Origin: an uncultured Erythrobacter sp.
Lineage (GTDB): Bacteria; Pseudomonadota; Alphaproteobacteria; Sphingomonadales; Sphingomonadaceae
Direction: 5' to 3'
Length of the DNA: 64,000 bases
NCBI GenBank assembly: GCA_947495695.1
Contig: CANLZP010000001.1
Coordinates: forward strand, 579,069-643,068
Positions 1-8,684 of the stretch are shown here, piece after piece. The first letter of the stretch is position 1, and every line of letters starts with the position of its first letter. A program made the position numbers and the translations under genes. Under the pieces are notes generated by a model, which was not told the origin of the DNA, ran no database searches, and worked only from the letters and a program-made list of their open reading frames with translations.

Positions 1-305
1 ATGGCTACTTTTCGCAGGAAATGGTTGATGCAGCTGCAGCCGTGCCACGCGAAGAACGCATTGAAGTGGAAGACATTTACGATCCCAATCGAACCGGAAG
101 CGTCTTTACTCCCGAGGCCATCTTCGAGGTCTTTACGAGCACCGTTGAAGCCGAAGACTATGAAATGGGCGCGCAGCAGCAGATTGCGGCCGCATCGGGG
201 AAAGTGAAAGAATCCATTTTCGGGCGCAATGAAGCCCCGCTGCACCACTTTCACAACAATTTCAGAGAGATTCTGGGCATGCCGCCACTTGAGAAAGTCG
301 GTTAA
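1..305 (+). CDS. Rieske-type aromatic ring-hydroxylating oxygenase large subunit, C-terminal part (5' end outside window)
   Basis: The window opens inside this gene; about 100 codons remain, read in the frame starting at base 3 and ending in TAA at 303-305. The visible tail carries EVEDIYDPNRTGSVFTPEA and ends in HHFHNNFREILGMPPLEKV, which resembles the end of the catalytic domain of Rieske oxygenase alpha subunits. The [2Fe-2S] ligands and the mononuclear iron ligands would lie upstream and cannot be checked. ATG codons inside the fragment, such as the one at 21, are internal Met codons, because the frame stays open to the window edge. The family call rests on resemblance of the tail alone; another SRPBCC-fold enzyme is possible. 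Confidence 0.5.
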   Translation, partial: GYFSQEMVDAAAAVPREERIEVEDIYDPNRTGSVFTPEAIFEVFTSTVEAEDYEMGAQQQIAAASGKVKESIFGRNEAPLHHFHNNFREILGMPPLEKVG

Positions 306-397
306 GAAGAAACCGGTAGCGAGCCGTCTGCGCCTTTTCGGATTGAGCGAAAAACCGCAACGTCCGCTTACCAACCCACAGGCGATCAAACGGGAAA

Positions 398-472
398 TGG
401 TGCCACGAGAGAGAATCGAACTCTCGGCCTCACCCTTACCAAGGGTGCGCTCTACCACTGAGCTACCGCGGC
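398..472 (-). tRNA. tRNA-Thr (anticodon GGT)
   Basis: On the minus strand a full cloverleaf of 75 nt can be folded. The acceptor stem GCCGCGG pairs with TCGTGGC (two G-U pairs), the D arm is GCTC/GAGC, and the anticodon stem CACCC/GGGTG encloses the loop TTGGTAA with anticodon GGT. The T arm is GAGAG/CTCTC around TTCGATT. The discriminator base is A and the 3' CCA is encoded. It reads ACC and ACU codons. It lies between the end of the Rieske oxygenase and a small gene, both on the opposite strand, and has its own likely promoter at 529-557. Confidence 0.97.
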
Positions 473-528
473 GTTCCGGCAATGCCCATTTAGGGGCAGT
501 GCAAACGGCCTTATAAAAGGCTGGCGCG

Positions 529-557
529 CCTATTGTCATGCATGGGCGCAATGTCAA
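529..557 (-). promoter_or_regulatory. Probable sigma-70 promoter of the tRNA-Thr gene
   Basis: Reading the minus strand, a perfect -35 hexamer TTGACA (552-557) is followed after 17 bp by AATAGG (529-534), a weak -10. The tRNA 5' end lies about 57 bp further on. A consensus -35 with a poor -10 is common in sphingomonads, so I take this as the tRNA promoter. The GCCTT/AAGGC inverted repeat near 509-522 lies between the promoter and the tRNA and may shape the precursor transcript. Confidence 0.5.
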
Positions 558-623
558 GCCAATCGCGCGCCTAGATCGCCTCAAAGCTTGAGCTTGCAGC
601 CTAATAGCGGCAAAGCATTTCCC

Positions 624-770
624 ATGAGTGAAGATCAAAGCAATAATATGTCGCGAGAAGAGAAATTGGCCGCCAAATTGCGGGAAAATTTGCGCCGCCG
701 AAAAGCTCAGGCCCGCCAAATGAGCGATTCGGACGCACAAACCCTTTCCAAGCCCAAAAGCGAAAGCTAG
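624..770 (+). CDS. Small basic conserved protein of unknown function (48 aa)
   Basis: A short frame from ATG 624 to TAG 770 encodes a charged protein with the core EEKLAAKLRENLRRRKAQAR followed by a Ser/Asp-rich tail. Small proteins with an LRENLRRRKAQAR motif occur in sphingomonads, from memory, and carry no assigned function. The pattern suggests one amphipathic, strongly basic helix, perhaps for nucleic-acid or membrane contact; this is inference. A TTG at 588 could extend it by 12 residues, but that part is not like the family. It sits just before gpmA on the same strand, 16 bp away, so the two may be co-transcribed. No strong ribosome binding site is visible before 624. Confidence 0.6.
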   Translation: MSEDQSNNMSREEKLAAKLRENLRRRKAQARQMSDSDAQTLSKPKSES

Positions 771-786
771 GGAACCACGGTAAGAT

Positions 787-1509
787 TTGCCTCAAAGTTC
801 ATTCCCACGCCGGAGCAAGAAAATCCCAAAATTGATCCTCGTTCGCCATGGCCAAAGCCAATGGAATTTGGAAAACCGTTTCACCGGTTGGTGGGATGTT
901 GATCTAACCGAAAAAGGCGTGGCCGAAGCCAAAGCGGCCGGCGCATTGATGCTTGAGAAGGGTGTGCTGCCCACCACCTGCTTCACCTCGTTCCAGACCC
1001 GCGCCATCAAAACGCTCAATCTGGCCTTAGAAGAAGCAGGCAGACTATGGTTGCCAGTGACCAAGGATTGGCGCCTGAACGAGCGGCATTATGGCGGGCT
1101 AACCGGCCTCAACAAACAAGAAACGCGCGACAAGCATGGCGACGAGCAGGTGCATATCTGGCGGCGCAGTTTTGATGTTCCTCCACCACCGATAGAGCCG
1201 GGCAGCGAATATGATCCGGGTGCAGACCCGCGCTATGCCGGGATCGATGTTCCCAACACCGAAAGCCTCAAGATGACGATTGAGCGCGTTCTGCCCTATT
1301 GGGAAAGCGCCATCCTGCCGGTTCTGGCCAGCGGCGAGACCGTGATCATTTCTGCGCATGGCAATTCCTTGCGCGCTCTGGTTAAGCATCTGTCGAATAT
1401 CTCTGATGAGGACATTACTGGGCTGGAGATACCGACCGGGGAACCGATCATCTATGATTTTGACGAACCGATGCGCCCGGCAGAACGGTATTATCTTAAG
1501 GACAGCTAA
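787..1509 (+). CDS. gpmA: 2,3-bisphosphoglycerate-dependent phosphoglycerate mutase
   Basis: This cytosolic glycolytic enzyme interconverts 3- and 2-phosphoglycerate through a phosphohistidine. Family motifs are clear: [10 protein letters not shown] with the catalytic His near the N-terminus, [26 protein letters not shown], and [11 protein letters not shown] with the second catalytic His. The start is doubtful. The annotated TTG at 787 gives 240 residues, 12 more than the usual 228 or so. Homologues begin with [10 protein letters not shown], and here the codon at the M position is ATC (823-825), with GGAG at 812-815 seven bases before it. No ATG exists between 787 and the RHG motif. A short gap separates the gene from purE. 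Confidence 0.93.
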   Translation: MPQSSFPRRSKKIPKLILVRHGQSQWNLENRFTGWWDVDLTEKGVAEAKAAGALMLEKGVLPTTCFTSFQTRAIKTLNLALEEAGRLWLPVTKDWRLNERHYGGLTGLNKQETRDKHGDEQVHIWRRSFDVPPPPIEPGSEYDPGADPRYAGIDVPNTESLKMTIERVLPYWESAILPVLASGETVIISAHGNSLRALVKHLSNISDEDITGLEIPTGEPIIYDFDEPMRPAERYYLKDS

Positions 1510-1538
1510 GCACTGCGCGCGATTAGGGAGATAAGGGC

Positions 1539-2018
1539 ATCGCAAAAGTAGCTATCGTTATGGGCAGCCAATCCGACTGGCCGACCATGAAATGCACCGC
1601 CAAGGTTCTGGAAGAACTGGAAGTGGAGCATGAAGCACGGATCGTCTCTGCGCACCGTACACCGGACCGGATGAGCGCCTTTGCCAAAGGTGCCGAGGGC
1701 GAGGGATTTGATGTGATCATAGCGGGTGCTGGTGGGGCCGCCCATCTGCCCGGCATGATCGCCGCGATGACCCATTTGCCCGTGCTGGGCGTTCCGGTCC
1801 AATCCAAGGCGCTGTCGGGCATGGATAGCCTGCTTTCGATCGTGCAGATGCCAGCTGGGGTTCCCACTGGAACGCTCGCCATTGGCGAGGCAGGTGCAAC
1901 CAACGCCGGATTGCTGGCCGCCGCCATTCTGGCGATTTCGGACGAGGATTTGTCCGAGCGCCTGCAGGATTGGCGCGCAGCGCGCAGCGCTGGCGTAGCC
2001 GACACTCCAACCGATTAG
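1539..2018 (+). CDS. purE: N5-carboxyaminoimidazole ribonucleotide mutase (purE), apparent ATC start
   Basis: PurE moves the carboxyl group of N5-CAIR to carbon 4 in purine synthesis and works with PurK, the next gene. Motifs are [14 protein letters not shown] at the N-terminus and SAHRTPDRM with the catalytic His. The first ATG (1560) falls within VAIVMGSQ and would remove the first beta strand. Upstream of it the frame is open only to TAG at 1524-1526 and contains no ATG, GTG or TTG. The codon at the usual Met position is ATC at 1539, with AGGGAG (1525-1530) eight bases before it. I therefore start the gene at this ATC and treat it as a probable non-canonical initiation codon. Length is then 160 codons, normal for the class I enzyme. 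Confidence 0.9.
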   Translation: MAKVAIVMGSQSDWPTMKCTAKVLEELEVEHEARIVSAHRTPDRMSAFAKGAEGEGFDVIIAGAGGAAHLPGMIAAMTHLPVLGVPVQSKALSGMDSLLSIVQMPAGVPTGTLAIGEAGATNAGLLAAAILAISDEDLSERLQDWRAARSAGVADTPTD

Positions 2019-2031
2019 TGGCACCATCCGT

Positions 2032-3126
2032 ATGTTAGCTCCCGGATCAACAATCGGCATTCTTGGCGGCGGGCAATTGGGCCGCATGCTGGCGATGGCA
2101 GCCGCGCAATTGGGCTATCGTTGCCATATCTATTGCCCCGATCGCGAGAGCGTGGCCGCTGACGTCAGCGCCGAGTTTACCTGCGCCCCATGGACCGACA
2201 ATGCGGAGTTGACGCGTTTCGCCGAACAATGCGACGTAATCACATTTGAATTCGAGAACGTGCCGGTTGAGCCTTTGGCCGCGCTCGGCGACAAATTGAT
2301 GCCGCACAAGCGCGCGCTTGAAACGGCGCAAGACCGCCTGAAAGAAAAGCGCTTTGCCCAAGGTTTTGGCGCGCAGCCTGCACCTTATGCCTTGGTCGAC
2401 GGGCCGCAGGATCTAGCCAATGCGATTGAACGGATCGGCGCACCGGGGATCTTGAAGACTTGCCGCGATGGATATGATGGCAAGGGTCAATGGCGCATTT
2501 CCGGCGCGCGTGATGCCGATGCGATCAGATTGCCGAATGCGGAATGCGTTTATGAAGGTCTGGTCGAATTTGAGGCAGAGTTCTCTGTCATCATGGTGCG
2601 CGGCCAAGATGGAGAAGTGCGTTTCTGGGATTCGGCGCAAAACGCGCATTCGGGCGGAATGTTGGTCACCTCCACCCTGCCAGCATCAAATCTGATCCAG
2701 GGCCAAGTCGCGGCAGCGCGCGATATCGCAGCACAAGTTGCCGAGGCGCTGGGCTATGTCGGTGTGATCACGCTGGAGTTTTTCGCCACCGCAGGCGGCC
2801 CAGTTTTCAACGAAATGGCTCCGCGGGTTCATAATTCAGGCCACTGGACCATCGAAGGGGCTGCGACCAGCCAGTTCGAAAACCACGTCCGCGCCATTTG
2901 CGGCCTGCCCTTGGGCGCGACAGGCACCCGATTTGAAACCATTGCGATGGACAATATCGTCGGCGCAGATGCGCTGACCGCATATGATGTGTTGGCCGAG
3001 GACGGAGAGGCGCATTTGCACCTCTATGGCAAGAAAGAAGCGCGCGATGGGCGCAAGATGGGCCATTTGACGCGGGTTGGCCAAGCCATTGATGGGCCAA
3101 CTAACGGGGCAAAGCCCTCACAATGA
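2032..3126 (+). CDS. purK: N5-carboxyaminoimidazole ribonucleotide synthase
   Basis: PurK uses ATP and bicarbonate to carboxylate aminoimidazole ribonucleotide, giving the PurE substrate. The 364-residue protein starts with the nucleotide-fold motif STIGILGGGQLGRMLA and has the ATP-grasp middle domain, with GYDGKGQWRI and EFEAEFSVIMVR. The metal-binding stretch GVITLEFFATAGGPVFNEMAPRVHNSGHW is split here only for description: ITLEFF and NEMAPRVHNSGHW are its two blocks. It follows purE by 13 bp, and its stop codon overlaps the folA start (ATGA at 3123-3126). The order purE-purK-folA-ribF implies one operon for nucleotide and cofactor synthesis. Confidence 0.96.
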   Translation: MLAPGSTIGILGGGQLGRMLAMAAAQLGYRCHIYCPDRESVAADVSAEFTCAPWTDNAELTRFAEQCDVITFEFENVPVEPLAALGDKLMPHKRALETAQDRLKEKRFAQGFGAQPAPYALVDGPQDLANAIERIGAPGILKTCRDGYDGKGQWRISGARDADAIRLPNAECVYEGLVEFEAEFSVIMVRGQDGEVRFWDSAQNAHSGGMLVTSTLPASNLIQGQVAAARDIAAQVAEALGYVGVITLEFFATAGGPVFNEMAPRVHNSGHWTIEGAATSQFENHVRAICGLPLGATGTRFETIAMDNIVGADALTAYDVLAEDGEAHLHLYGKKEARDGRKMGHLTRVGQAIDGPTNGAKPSQ

Positions 3127-3635
3127 CGCAAGAGATATTTCTGATTTACGCCCGCGCCGCCAATGGCACGATTGGCAAGGACGGCAAGCTTCCTTGGCAC
3201 CTGCCTGCTGATCTGAAGCGGTTTAAGGCGCTGACTTTGGGCAAGCCGATGATCATGGGGCGCAAGACCTTTGAAAGCTTGCCCGGCATCCTGCCAGGCC
3301 GCCGCCACATTGTTTTGACCCGGCGTGAAAGCTGGGACAGCGATGGGGCAGAGGTTGCACGCTCCACCAAGGAAGCCCTTGCTCTAGCACGACAAGAAAA
3401 TGAGGATGGCCCCATCGCCGTGGTCGGCGGGGCTGCCATTTACGACGTGTTCCGGCCTTTGGCACACCGCATCGAAGTGACCGAAATCCATGCCGATTTT
3501 ACAGGCGATACCTTCATGAAGCCCATCAATGCGGAATGGAAAGTCACAGCTCGCGAAGATCATCCAGCCGCTGGCGACCTGCCCGCATATTCTTTCGTAA
3601 CCTACCGCCGCCATGATGAGGACGCCGCCCAATGA
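3123..3635 (+). CDS. folA: Dihydrofolate reductase
   Basis: Reduces dihydrofolate to tetrahydrofolate with NADPH in the cytosol; it is the target of trimethoprim. The 170-residue protein has the usual features: IGKDGKLPWHLPADLKRFK with the Met20-loop PW motif, and the acidic position for substrate binding in LPADLKRFK. It also has PMIMGRKTFESLPGILPGR (NADPH site) and the late AVVGGAAIYDVF motif. The start ATG overlaps the purK stop and the stop overlaps the ribF start (ATGA at 3632-3635), so translation of the three genes is likely coupled. Length is typical of the chromosomal enzyme. Confidence 0.95.
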   Translation: MTQEIFLIYARAANGTIGKDGKLPWHLPADLKRFKALTLGKPMIMGRKTFESLPGILPGRRHIVLTRRESWDSDGAEVARSTKEALALARQENEDGPIAVVGGAAIYDVFRPLAHRIEVTEIHADFTGDTFMKPINAEWKVTAREDHPAAGDLPAYSFVTYRRHDEDAAQ

Positions 3636-4558
3636 GATGGCTTGATCACCGCGATACCGTTCCCAAGCCCTTGCGCGGTGCGATCATCGCGCTGGGAAAT
3701 TTTGACGGTTTTCACAAAGGGCATCAGGCGGTCGCTGGCGAAGCGATCAAATGGGCGCAGGAAGATGGCCGACCCTCCATCATCGCCACTTTTGACCCGC
3801 ATCCGGTGCAGTTTTTCAAACCCGATGCCCCCGCCTTTCGACTGACCACGCTGGAGCAGCGCCAGGAATTGTATCTGGCAGCGGGGGCGACAGCGATGCT
3901 GGTGTTCCACTTCGATGCTGAATTGTCCGGCCTGAGCGCGGAAGACTTCATTGCCAAAATCTTGATCGAGCGATTGGGCGCCTATGGCGTTGTCACGGGC
4001 GAAGACTTCTCCTTTGGCAAGGGCGCCAAGGGCGATATCGATTTGCTGCGCAGTTTGGGCGGCGAACTGGGGCTGCAATCGCGCACCGTGCCCGCGGTAA
4101 TGGACAATGGCGATCCCGTTTCCTCCAGCCGCGTTCGTGACGCCTTGCGCGCTGGCGATCCGCAAGAGGCAGCCCGGCTGCTGTCACGCCCCTTCGCCAT
4201 TCGCGGCATTGTTGAGCATGGCGACAAGCGCGGCCGCGAAATCGGCTTTCCAACTGCCAATCTTGCGATCGATAAATATCTACGGCCAAAATACGGCGTC
4301 TATGCTGTGACCACCACCATCCTGAGCACAGGACAAGTGCTGAAGGGCGCCGCTAACATGGGCATCCGACCTCAATTTGAACCACCCAAAGAGCTGTTGG
4401 AGCCGCATTTCTTCGATTTTGATGGCGATTTATACGGGCAGGAGATTGAGGTGCATTTGCATCACTTCCTGCGGCCCGAGGCAAAATATGACGGGCTGGA
4501 TGCGCTGATCGAGCAAATCGGCAAGGATTGCGACCAAGCCCGCGAGCTGCTTGCATGA
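3632..4558 (+). CDS. ribF: Bifunctional riboflavin kinase / FAD synthetase
   Basis: Converts riboflavin to FMN and FMN to FAD. The N-terminal FAD synthetase domain shows IALGNFDGFHKGHQAV (the HxGH-type nucleotidyltransferase motif) and VTGEDFSFGKGAKGD, with SSSRVRDALRAGD near residue 165. The C-terminal flavokinase domain begins around residue 185 with RGREIGFPTANLAID and holds GVYAV and the conserved HFFDFDGDLYGQEIEV block. At 308 residues it has the usual length. It overlaps folA by 4 bp upstream and the glycerophosphodiesterase start (ATGA) downstream. Confidence 0.95.
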   Translation: MRWLDHRDTVPKPLRGAIIALGNFDGFHKGHQAVAGEAIKWAQEDGRPSIIATFDPHPVQFFKPDAPAFRLTTLEQRQELYLAAGATAMLVFHFDAELSGLSAEDFIAKILIERLGAYGVVTGEDFSFGKGAKGDIDLLRSLGGELGLQSRTVPAVMDNGDPVSSSRVRDALRAGDPQEAARLLSRPFAIRGIVEHGDKRGREIGFPTANLAIDKYLRPKYGVYAVTTTILSTGQVLKGAANMGIRPQFEPPKELLEPHFFDFDGDLYGQEIEVHLHHFLRPEAKYDGLDALIEQIGKDCDQARELLA

Positions 4559-5607
4559 GGATTTGGCTCAAGCGGGCAGGCTTTTTCTTTGCCCTGCTGT
4601 TTTTGGTTCTGACTTTGGTGAATGCGAGTTGGTTGGCGTCCGAACCCAAGGGCGCACCCAAGCTGATCGCGCATCGCGGATTGGCGCAGCTGTATGATCA
4701 TGCTGGCGTTGGCCGCGACACCTGCACAGCAGACCGGATTGAAGCGCCATTTCATCGCTATCTGGAAAACACGATTGCCGGCGTTCTCCGAGCGCAGAAA
4801 TTGGGCGCAGCGATGGTGGAGGTGGATGTCGCACCAACCAAGGATGGCGAAATGGTGGTGTTCCATGACTGGACGCTCGATTGCCGAACCAATGGCGCAG
4901 GCGATGTGCGCGATGCGACGCTGGCCGAACTCAAAACGCTCGATATCGGCCATGGCTACACCGCCGATGGCGGTCAGACATTTCCCTTCAGAGATGCAGA
5001 ATTTGTCGGCGCTATGCCAACCATCGAAGAGCTGGCCGATGCTCTGCCGAGGCGGGGCCGGTTGATGATCAATTTCAAATCGGGCGATGCCGAAGAGGCT
5101 GATCTGGTCTCTGCCAAACTGGCCGCAATCGGCCGAGATCCGGCACAGGCTGGTGACGGCTTTTACGGCCACCCCGATCCAGTCGCCCGCATACGCGAGC
5201 TGCATCCCGATGTTTGGGCATGGAGCCCGGCAGAGGCGCGTGAATGCAGCCAGGATTATGTCACCTTTGGCTGGTCGAGTTATCTGCCGCAAAGCTGCCG
5301 GGGTGCGACGATGATCGTCCCGCTCAATTACCAATGGGCGTTTTGGGGATGGCCCAACCGGCTGATCGCGCGGATGGAAGAACATGGCGGCAGAGTGCTG
5401 GTGATCGGCCCGCATGGTGATGATACCGCGCGCGGCCTGATCCTGCCCGAACAGCTGGGCGAAATACCCGACAGCTTTAACGGATATGTCTGGGTAGAGG
5501 ATGGCTTCAACATCATTCCAGCCCTAATCCAGCGCTTCGATGATCGCACTCAGGAAGAAATCGATGCAGGCTTTGCAGCACTCGCAGCACGCCGGGCAGC
5601 GCAATAG
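4555..5607 (+). CDS. Glycerophosphodiester phosphodiesterase family protein, membrane-anchored
   Basis: The ATG at 4555 overlaps the ribF stop and gives 350 residues beginning with a basic stretch and one hydrophobic segment (about residues 8-26), a signal anchor or uncleaved signal. The GDPD domain follows: KLIAHRGLA with the catalytic His, ENTIAGVLRAQ, VEVDVAPTKDGEMVVFHD with the metal-binding acids and second His, and NFKSGD. Such enzymes hydrolyse glycerophosphodiesters from phospholipid turnover to glycerol-3-phosphate and an alcohol. Exact substrate is not readable from sequence. A TTG further upstream (4528) would lengthen it, but the 4-bp coupled ATG is the better start. Confidence 0.85.
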   Translation: MRIWLKRAGFFFALLFLVLTLVNASWLASEPKGAPKLIAHRGLAQLYDHAGVGRDTCTADRIEAPFHRYLENTIAGVLRAQKLGAAMVEVDVAPTKDGEMVVFHDWTLDCRTNGAGDVRDATLAELKTLDIGHGYTADGGQTFPFRDAEFVGAMPTIEELADALPRRGRLMINFKSGDAEEADLVSAKLAAIGRDPAQAGDGFYGHPDPVARIRELHPDVWAWSPAEARECSQDYVTFGWSSYLPQSCRGATMIVPLNYQWAFWGWPNRLIARMEEHGGRVLVIGPHGDDTARGLILPEQLGEIPDSFNGYVWVEDGFNIIPALIQRFDDRTQEEIDAGFAALAARRAAQ

Positions 5608-5669
5608 TGTGGCCTGCTGCGCTCATTCCACTTTATTGCTGCGCACAATTGCCCTAACGCCGCGCGATT

Positions 5670-8600
5670 ATGTCTGACGCCGATAAAACGCCCAGCGACG
5701 CACAGCGCGATTACAAGGACACTGTCTTCCTACCGAAGACTGCCTTCCCGATGAAAGCCGGCCTTCCGCAGAAGGAACCGGGCATTGAGGCGCGTTGGCG
5801 TGAAATTGACCTGTACAAGCAATTGCGCGAGGCCCGCGCTGGGCGCGAGAAGTTCATCCTTCACGATGGCCCTCCCTATGCCAATGGCGACATGCATATC
5901 GGCCATGCGCTCAACCATATCCTGAAAGATACGGTGTGCCGCACGCAGAATCTGCTGGGCAAGGATGCGCCTTATGTGCCGGGATGGGATTGCCACGGCC
6001 TTCCAATCGAATGGAAGGTTGAGGAGAAATACCGCAAGAAGAAACTGAATAAGGACGAGGTTCCCGCCAAGGAATTTCGCGCCGAATGCCGCGCCTATGC
6101 GCAGCATTGGGTCGATACCCAGCGCGAGCAGCTGAAGCGGCTGGGCATTATGGGCGATTGGGACAATCCCTATCTCACCATGGATTTTCAGGCCGAGGGA
6201 ACGATTGTTTCCGAGCTGCTGAAATTTGCCGAGGCGGGCAATCTCTATCGCGGGTCAAAGCCTGTGATGTGGTCGCCGGTGGAAAAGACCGCTCTGGCCG
6301 AAGCCGAGGTCGAATATGAAGACCTGACCGACAGCCCGCAGATAGATGTTGCGTTTGAGGTAAAAGGTGCATCCTCAGAAAAGCTGCTTGGCACTCACCT
6401 AGTAGTCTGGACTACGACGCCGTGGACGATCCCGGTCAATCAAGCATTGGCCGTCGGCACTGAAGTAGAATACTCGATCCTTAAGATTCACCCGATCACC
6501 CTCATTCCTACATCCGAACGCGGCTCAGAAATTCCGAAGATGGACCGATCAAGAGACAAGAAAGTCGTGATTGCGACTAGCCTTGTTGAAGACTTCGTCA
6601 ATCGTCTCAATCGCGGTACAAACCCAAGTTGGTCCGTCCAAGACACGAAGGTTCGGATCGGTGGCGATGAGATCGTTGGCACAACCGTTGCCCACCCAAT
6701 GCATAAACTTGGCGGGTTCTATAAAACAGAACGCCCGGTCCTTCCGGGCGATTTCGTCACCACCGAAAGCGGCACCGGCCTTGTCCATATGGCGCCCGAT
6801 CATGGCGAGGATGACTTTGCACTCTGCAAGGCGAACGGGATCGACCCCGTTTTTGCAGTGATGGATGACGGGCGCTATCGCGATGACTGGCTGTGGCTGG
6901 GCGCGGATGATCTCGACAGTGAAGACAAGCCGCGCCGTCGCAGCGTGATCAACAAGCCCTTTAACGCGCCCGACGGGCCGATCTGTTCCGATCTGCGCGA
7001 AGCCGGCGCTTTGCTCAGCGCCTCTGCCGATTACGCGCATTCTTACCCGCATTCATGGCGGTCCAAGGCCAAGGTGATCTTCCGCTGCACCCCGCAATGG
7101 TTCGTGCCGATGGACAAGGATTTGCCCTGGCTGGAGCCCAAGTCTGCCGAAGACAAGAGCTGGGAAGACGAAGGCGGCGCCATCGATCCGTCCGAGGAAA
7201 AGCTGTGCGCAGCCCCCACCCTGCGTGAGCGCGCGATGGAAGAGATCGAGCGGGTCCAATTTTTCCCACCCAAAGGAAAGAACCGCATCGGTTCCATGGT
7301 TGAGGGACGGCCCGATTGGGTGCTCTCGCGCCAACGCGCATGGGGCGTGCCGATCACTCTGTTCGTGAAGAACGGCACGGGCGAATATTTGCAAGACGAG
7401 GCGGTCAATGCGCGCATTGTTGCCGCCGTTCATGCCGAAGGCGTGGATGCCTGGGACGAGGCGCGCAAGGCCGAGTTCTTGGGGCCAGACCACAAGCCGG
7501 ATGACTATGAAATGGTCACCGACATTCTGGACGTATGGTTCGATTCGGGCTGCACCCATGCCTTTGTGCTGGAAAGCGGTCGCTGGCCCGATCTGCAATG
7601 GCCCGCCAATCTGTATCTGGAAGGCAGCGACCAGCATCGCGGCTGGTTCCAATCATCGCTGTTGCAAAGCTGCGCCACGCGCGGCCGCGCGCCCTATGAT
7701 CAGGTGCTGACCCACGGCTTCACCATGGATGCCAAGGGGTTCAAGCAGTCCAAATCGCTCGGGAACACGACCGATCCGATCAAGGTGATGGAGCAATATG
7801 GCGCGGATATCATCCGGCTGTGGGCACTCAGTGTTGATTTCACCGAAGATCACCGGATTGGCGATGAAATCCTGAAAGGCGTGGGCGATCAATACCGCCG
7901 CTTGCGCAACACGTTCCGCTATCTGCTGGGCGCGCTGGATGGCTTTATCGGCGATATGTCCGATGGGGGCGAAATTCCCGAACTGGAAGTGTATGTGCTG
8001 GCGCTGTTGGGCGATCTGGATGCCAAGCTGAAAGCAGCGGCAGAAGGCTATGACTTTAACGCCTACACCCGCCTGCTGGTGGATTTCTGCAACGAAGATC
8101 TGTCCGCCTTCTTCTTCGATATCCGCAAAGATACGCTCTATTGCGATGGCCCCGACAGCACGACGCGCAATGCCTATCGCACAGTGCTCGACCTGCTGTT
8201 CCACGCACTGGTGCGCTATGCCGCGCCGGTGCTGGTCTATACAGCTGAGGAAGTGTGGAAGAGCCGCTATCCCGAGGATGATGAGCAAAATGGGAGCGTC
8301 CATCTGCTCGAATGGCCCAGCATTCCGCAAGTGGGTGCGCCCGATCCGCGTTGGGCCACTTTGCGCGCATTGCGTGAACGCGTGACCGAGGCGATCGAGC
8401 CTCTGCGCCGAGAAAAGACTATCCGATCAAGCCTGGAGGCCGATGTAACCGTGCCCGCCAGCGCTGTTCCCGATGGCTTTACCGACGAACAATTGGCCGA
8501 ACTGTTCATCACCGCGTCAGTCTCTCGCAGCCATGAGGGCGACGAGGTTACTGTGACCAAGACATCTGAACATAAATGTGGCCGTTGCTGGCGCCTGCTG

Positions 8601-8684
8601 CCCGATGTGACAGAGGACGGCGCCTTGTGCGGTCGGTGTGATGATGCCGTGGCGCAATTGGATGCGATGGAGGCAGCACAATGA
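5670..8684 (+). CDS. ileS: Isoleucyl-tRNA synthetase
   Basis: Charges tRNA-Ile and edits misactivated valine. The 1004-residue class I synthetase has DGPPYANGDMHIGHALNH (HIGH motif) near residue 65, VVWTTTPWTIPVNQALAVG and GTGLVHMAPDHGEDD in the CP1 editing domain, and GFKQSKSLGN as the KMSKS motif. LEGSDQHRGWFQSSLL lies before it. The C-terminus holds a zinc site CGRCWRLLP...CGRC. About residues 230-350 (bases 6361-6720), inside the editing domain, differ in base composition and codon choice from the rest and include an extra charged loop. The stop overlaps the lspA start (ATGA). Confidence 0.97.
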   Translation: MSDADKTPSDAQRDYKDTVFLPKTAFPMKAGLPQKEPGIEARWREIDLYKQLREARAGREKFILHDGPPYANGDMHIGHALNHILKDTVCRTQNLLGKDAPYVPGWDCHGLPIEWKVEEKYRKKKLNKDEVPAKEFRAECRAYAQHWVDTQREQLKRLGIMGDWDNPYLTMDFQAEGTIVSELLKFAEAGNLYRGSKPVMWSPVEKTALAEAEVEYEDLTDSPQIDVAFEVKGASSEKLLGTHLVVWTTTPWTIPVNQALAVGTEVEYSILKIHPITLIPTSERGSEIPKMDRSRDKKVVIATSLVEDFVNRLNRGTNPSWSVQDTKVRIGGDEIVGTTVAHPMHKLGGFYKTERPVLPGDFVTTESGTGLVHMAPDHGEDDFALCKANGIDPVFAVMDDGRYRDDWLWLGADDLDSEDKPRRRSVINKPFNAPDGPICSDLREAGALLSASADYAHSYPHSWRSKAKVIFRCTPQWFVPMDKDLPWLEPKSAEDKSWEDEGGAIDPSEEKLCAAPTLRERAMEEIERVQFFPPKGKNRIGSMVEGRPDWVLSRQRAWGVPITLFVKNGTGEYLQDEAVNARIVAAVHAEGVDAWDEARKAEFLGPDHKPDDYEMVTDILDVWFDSGCTHAFVLESGRWPDLQWPANLYLEGSDQHRGWFQSSLLQSCATRGRAPYDQVLTHGFTMDAKGFKQSKSLGNTTDPIKVMEQYGADIIRLWALSVDFTEDHRIGDEILKGVGDQYRRLRNTFRYLLGALDGFIGDMSDGGEIPELEVYVLALLGDLDAKLKAAAEGYDFNAYTRLLVDFCNEDLSAFFFDIRKDTLYCDGPDSTTRNAYRTVLDLLFHALVRYAAPVLVYTAEEVWKSRYPEDDEQNGSVHLLEWPSIPQVGAPDPRWATLRALRERVTEAIEPLRREKTIRSSLEADVTVPASAVPDGFTDEQLAELFITASVSRSHEGDEVTVTKTSEHKCGRCWRLLPDVTEDGALCGRCDDAVAQLDAMEAAQ

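Noticed and set aside
5670..8684. Possible insertion element or frameshift in ileS because of the compositional patch
   Set aside because: The reading frame and all IleRS motifs before and after the patch are intact; recombination or a variable loop explains it better.
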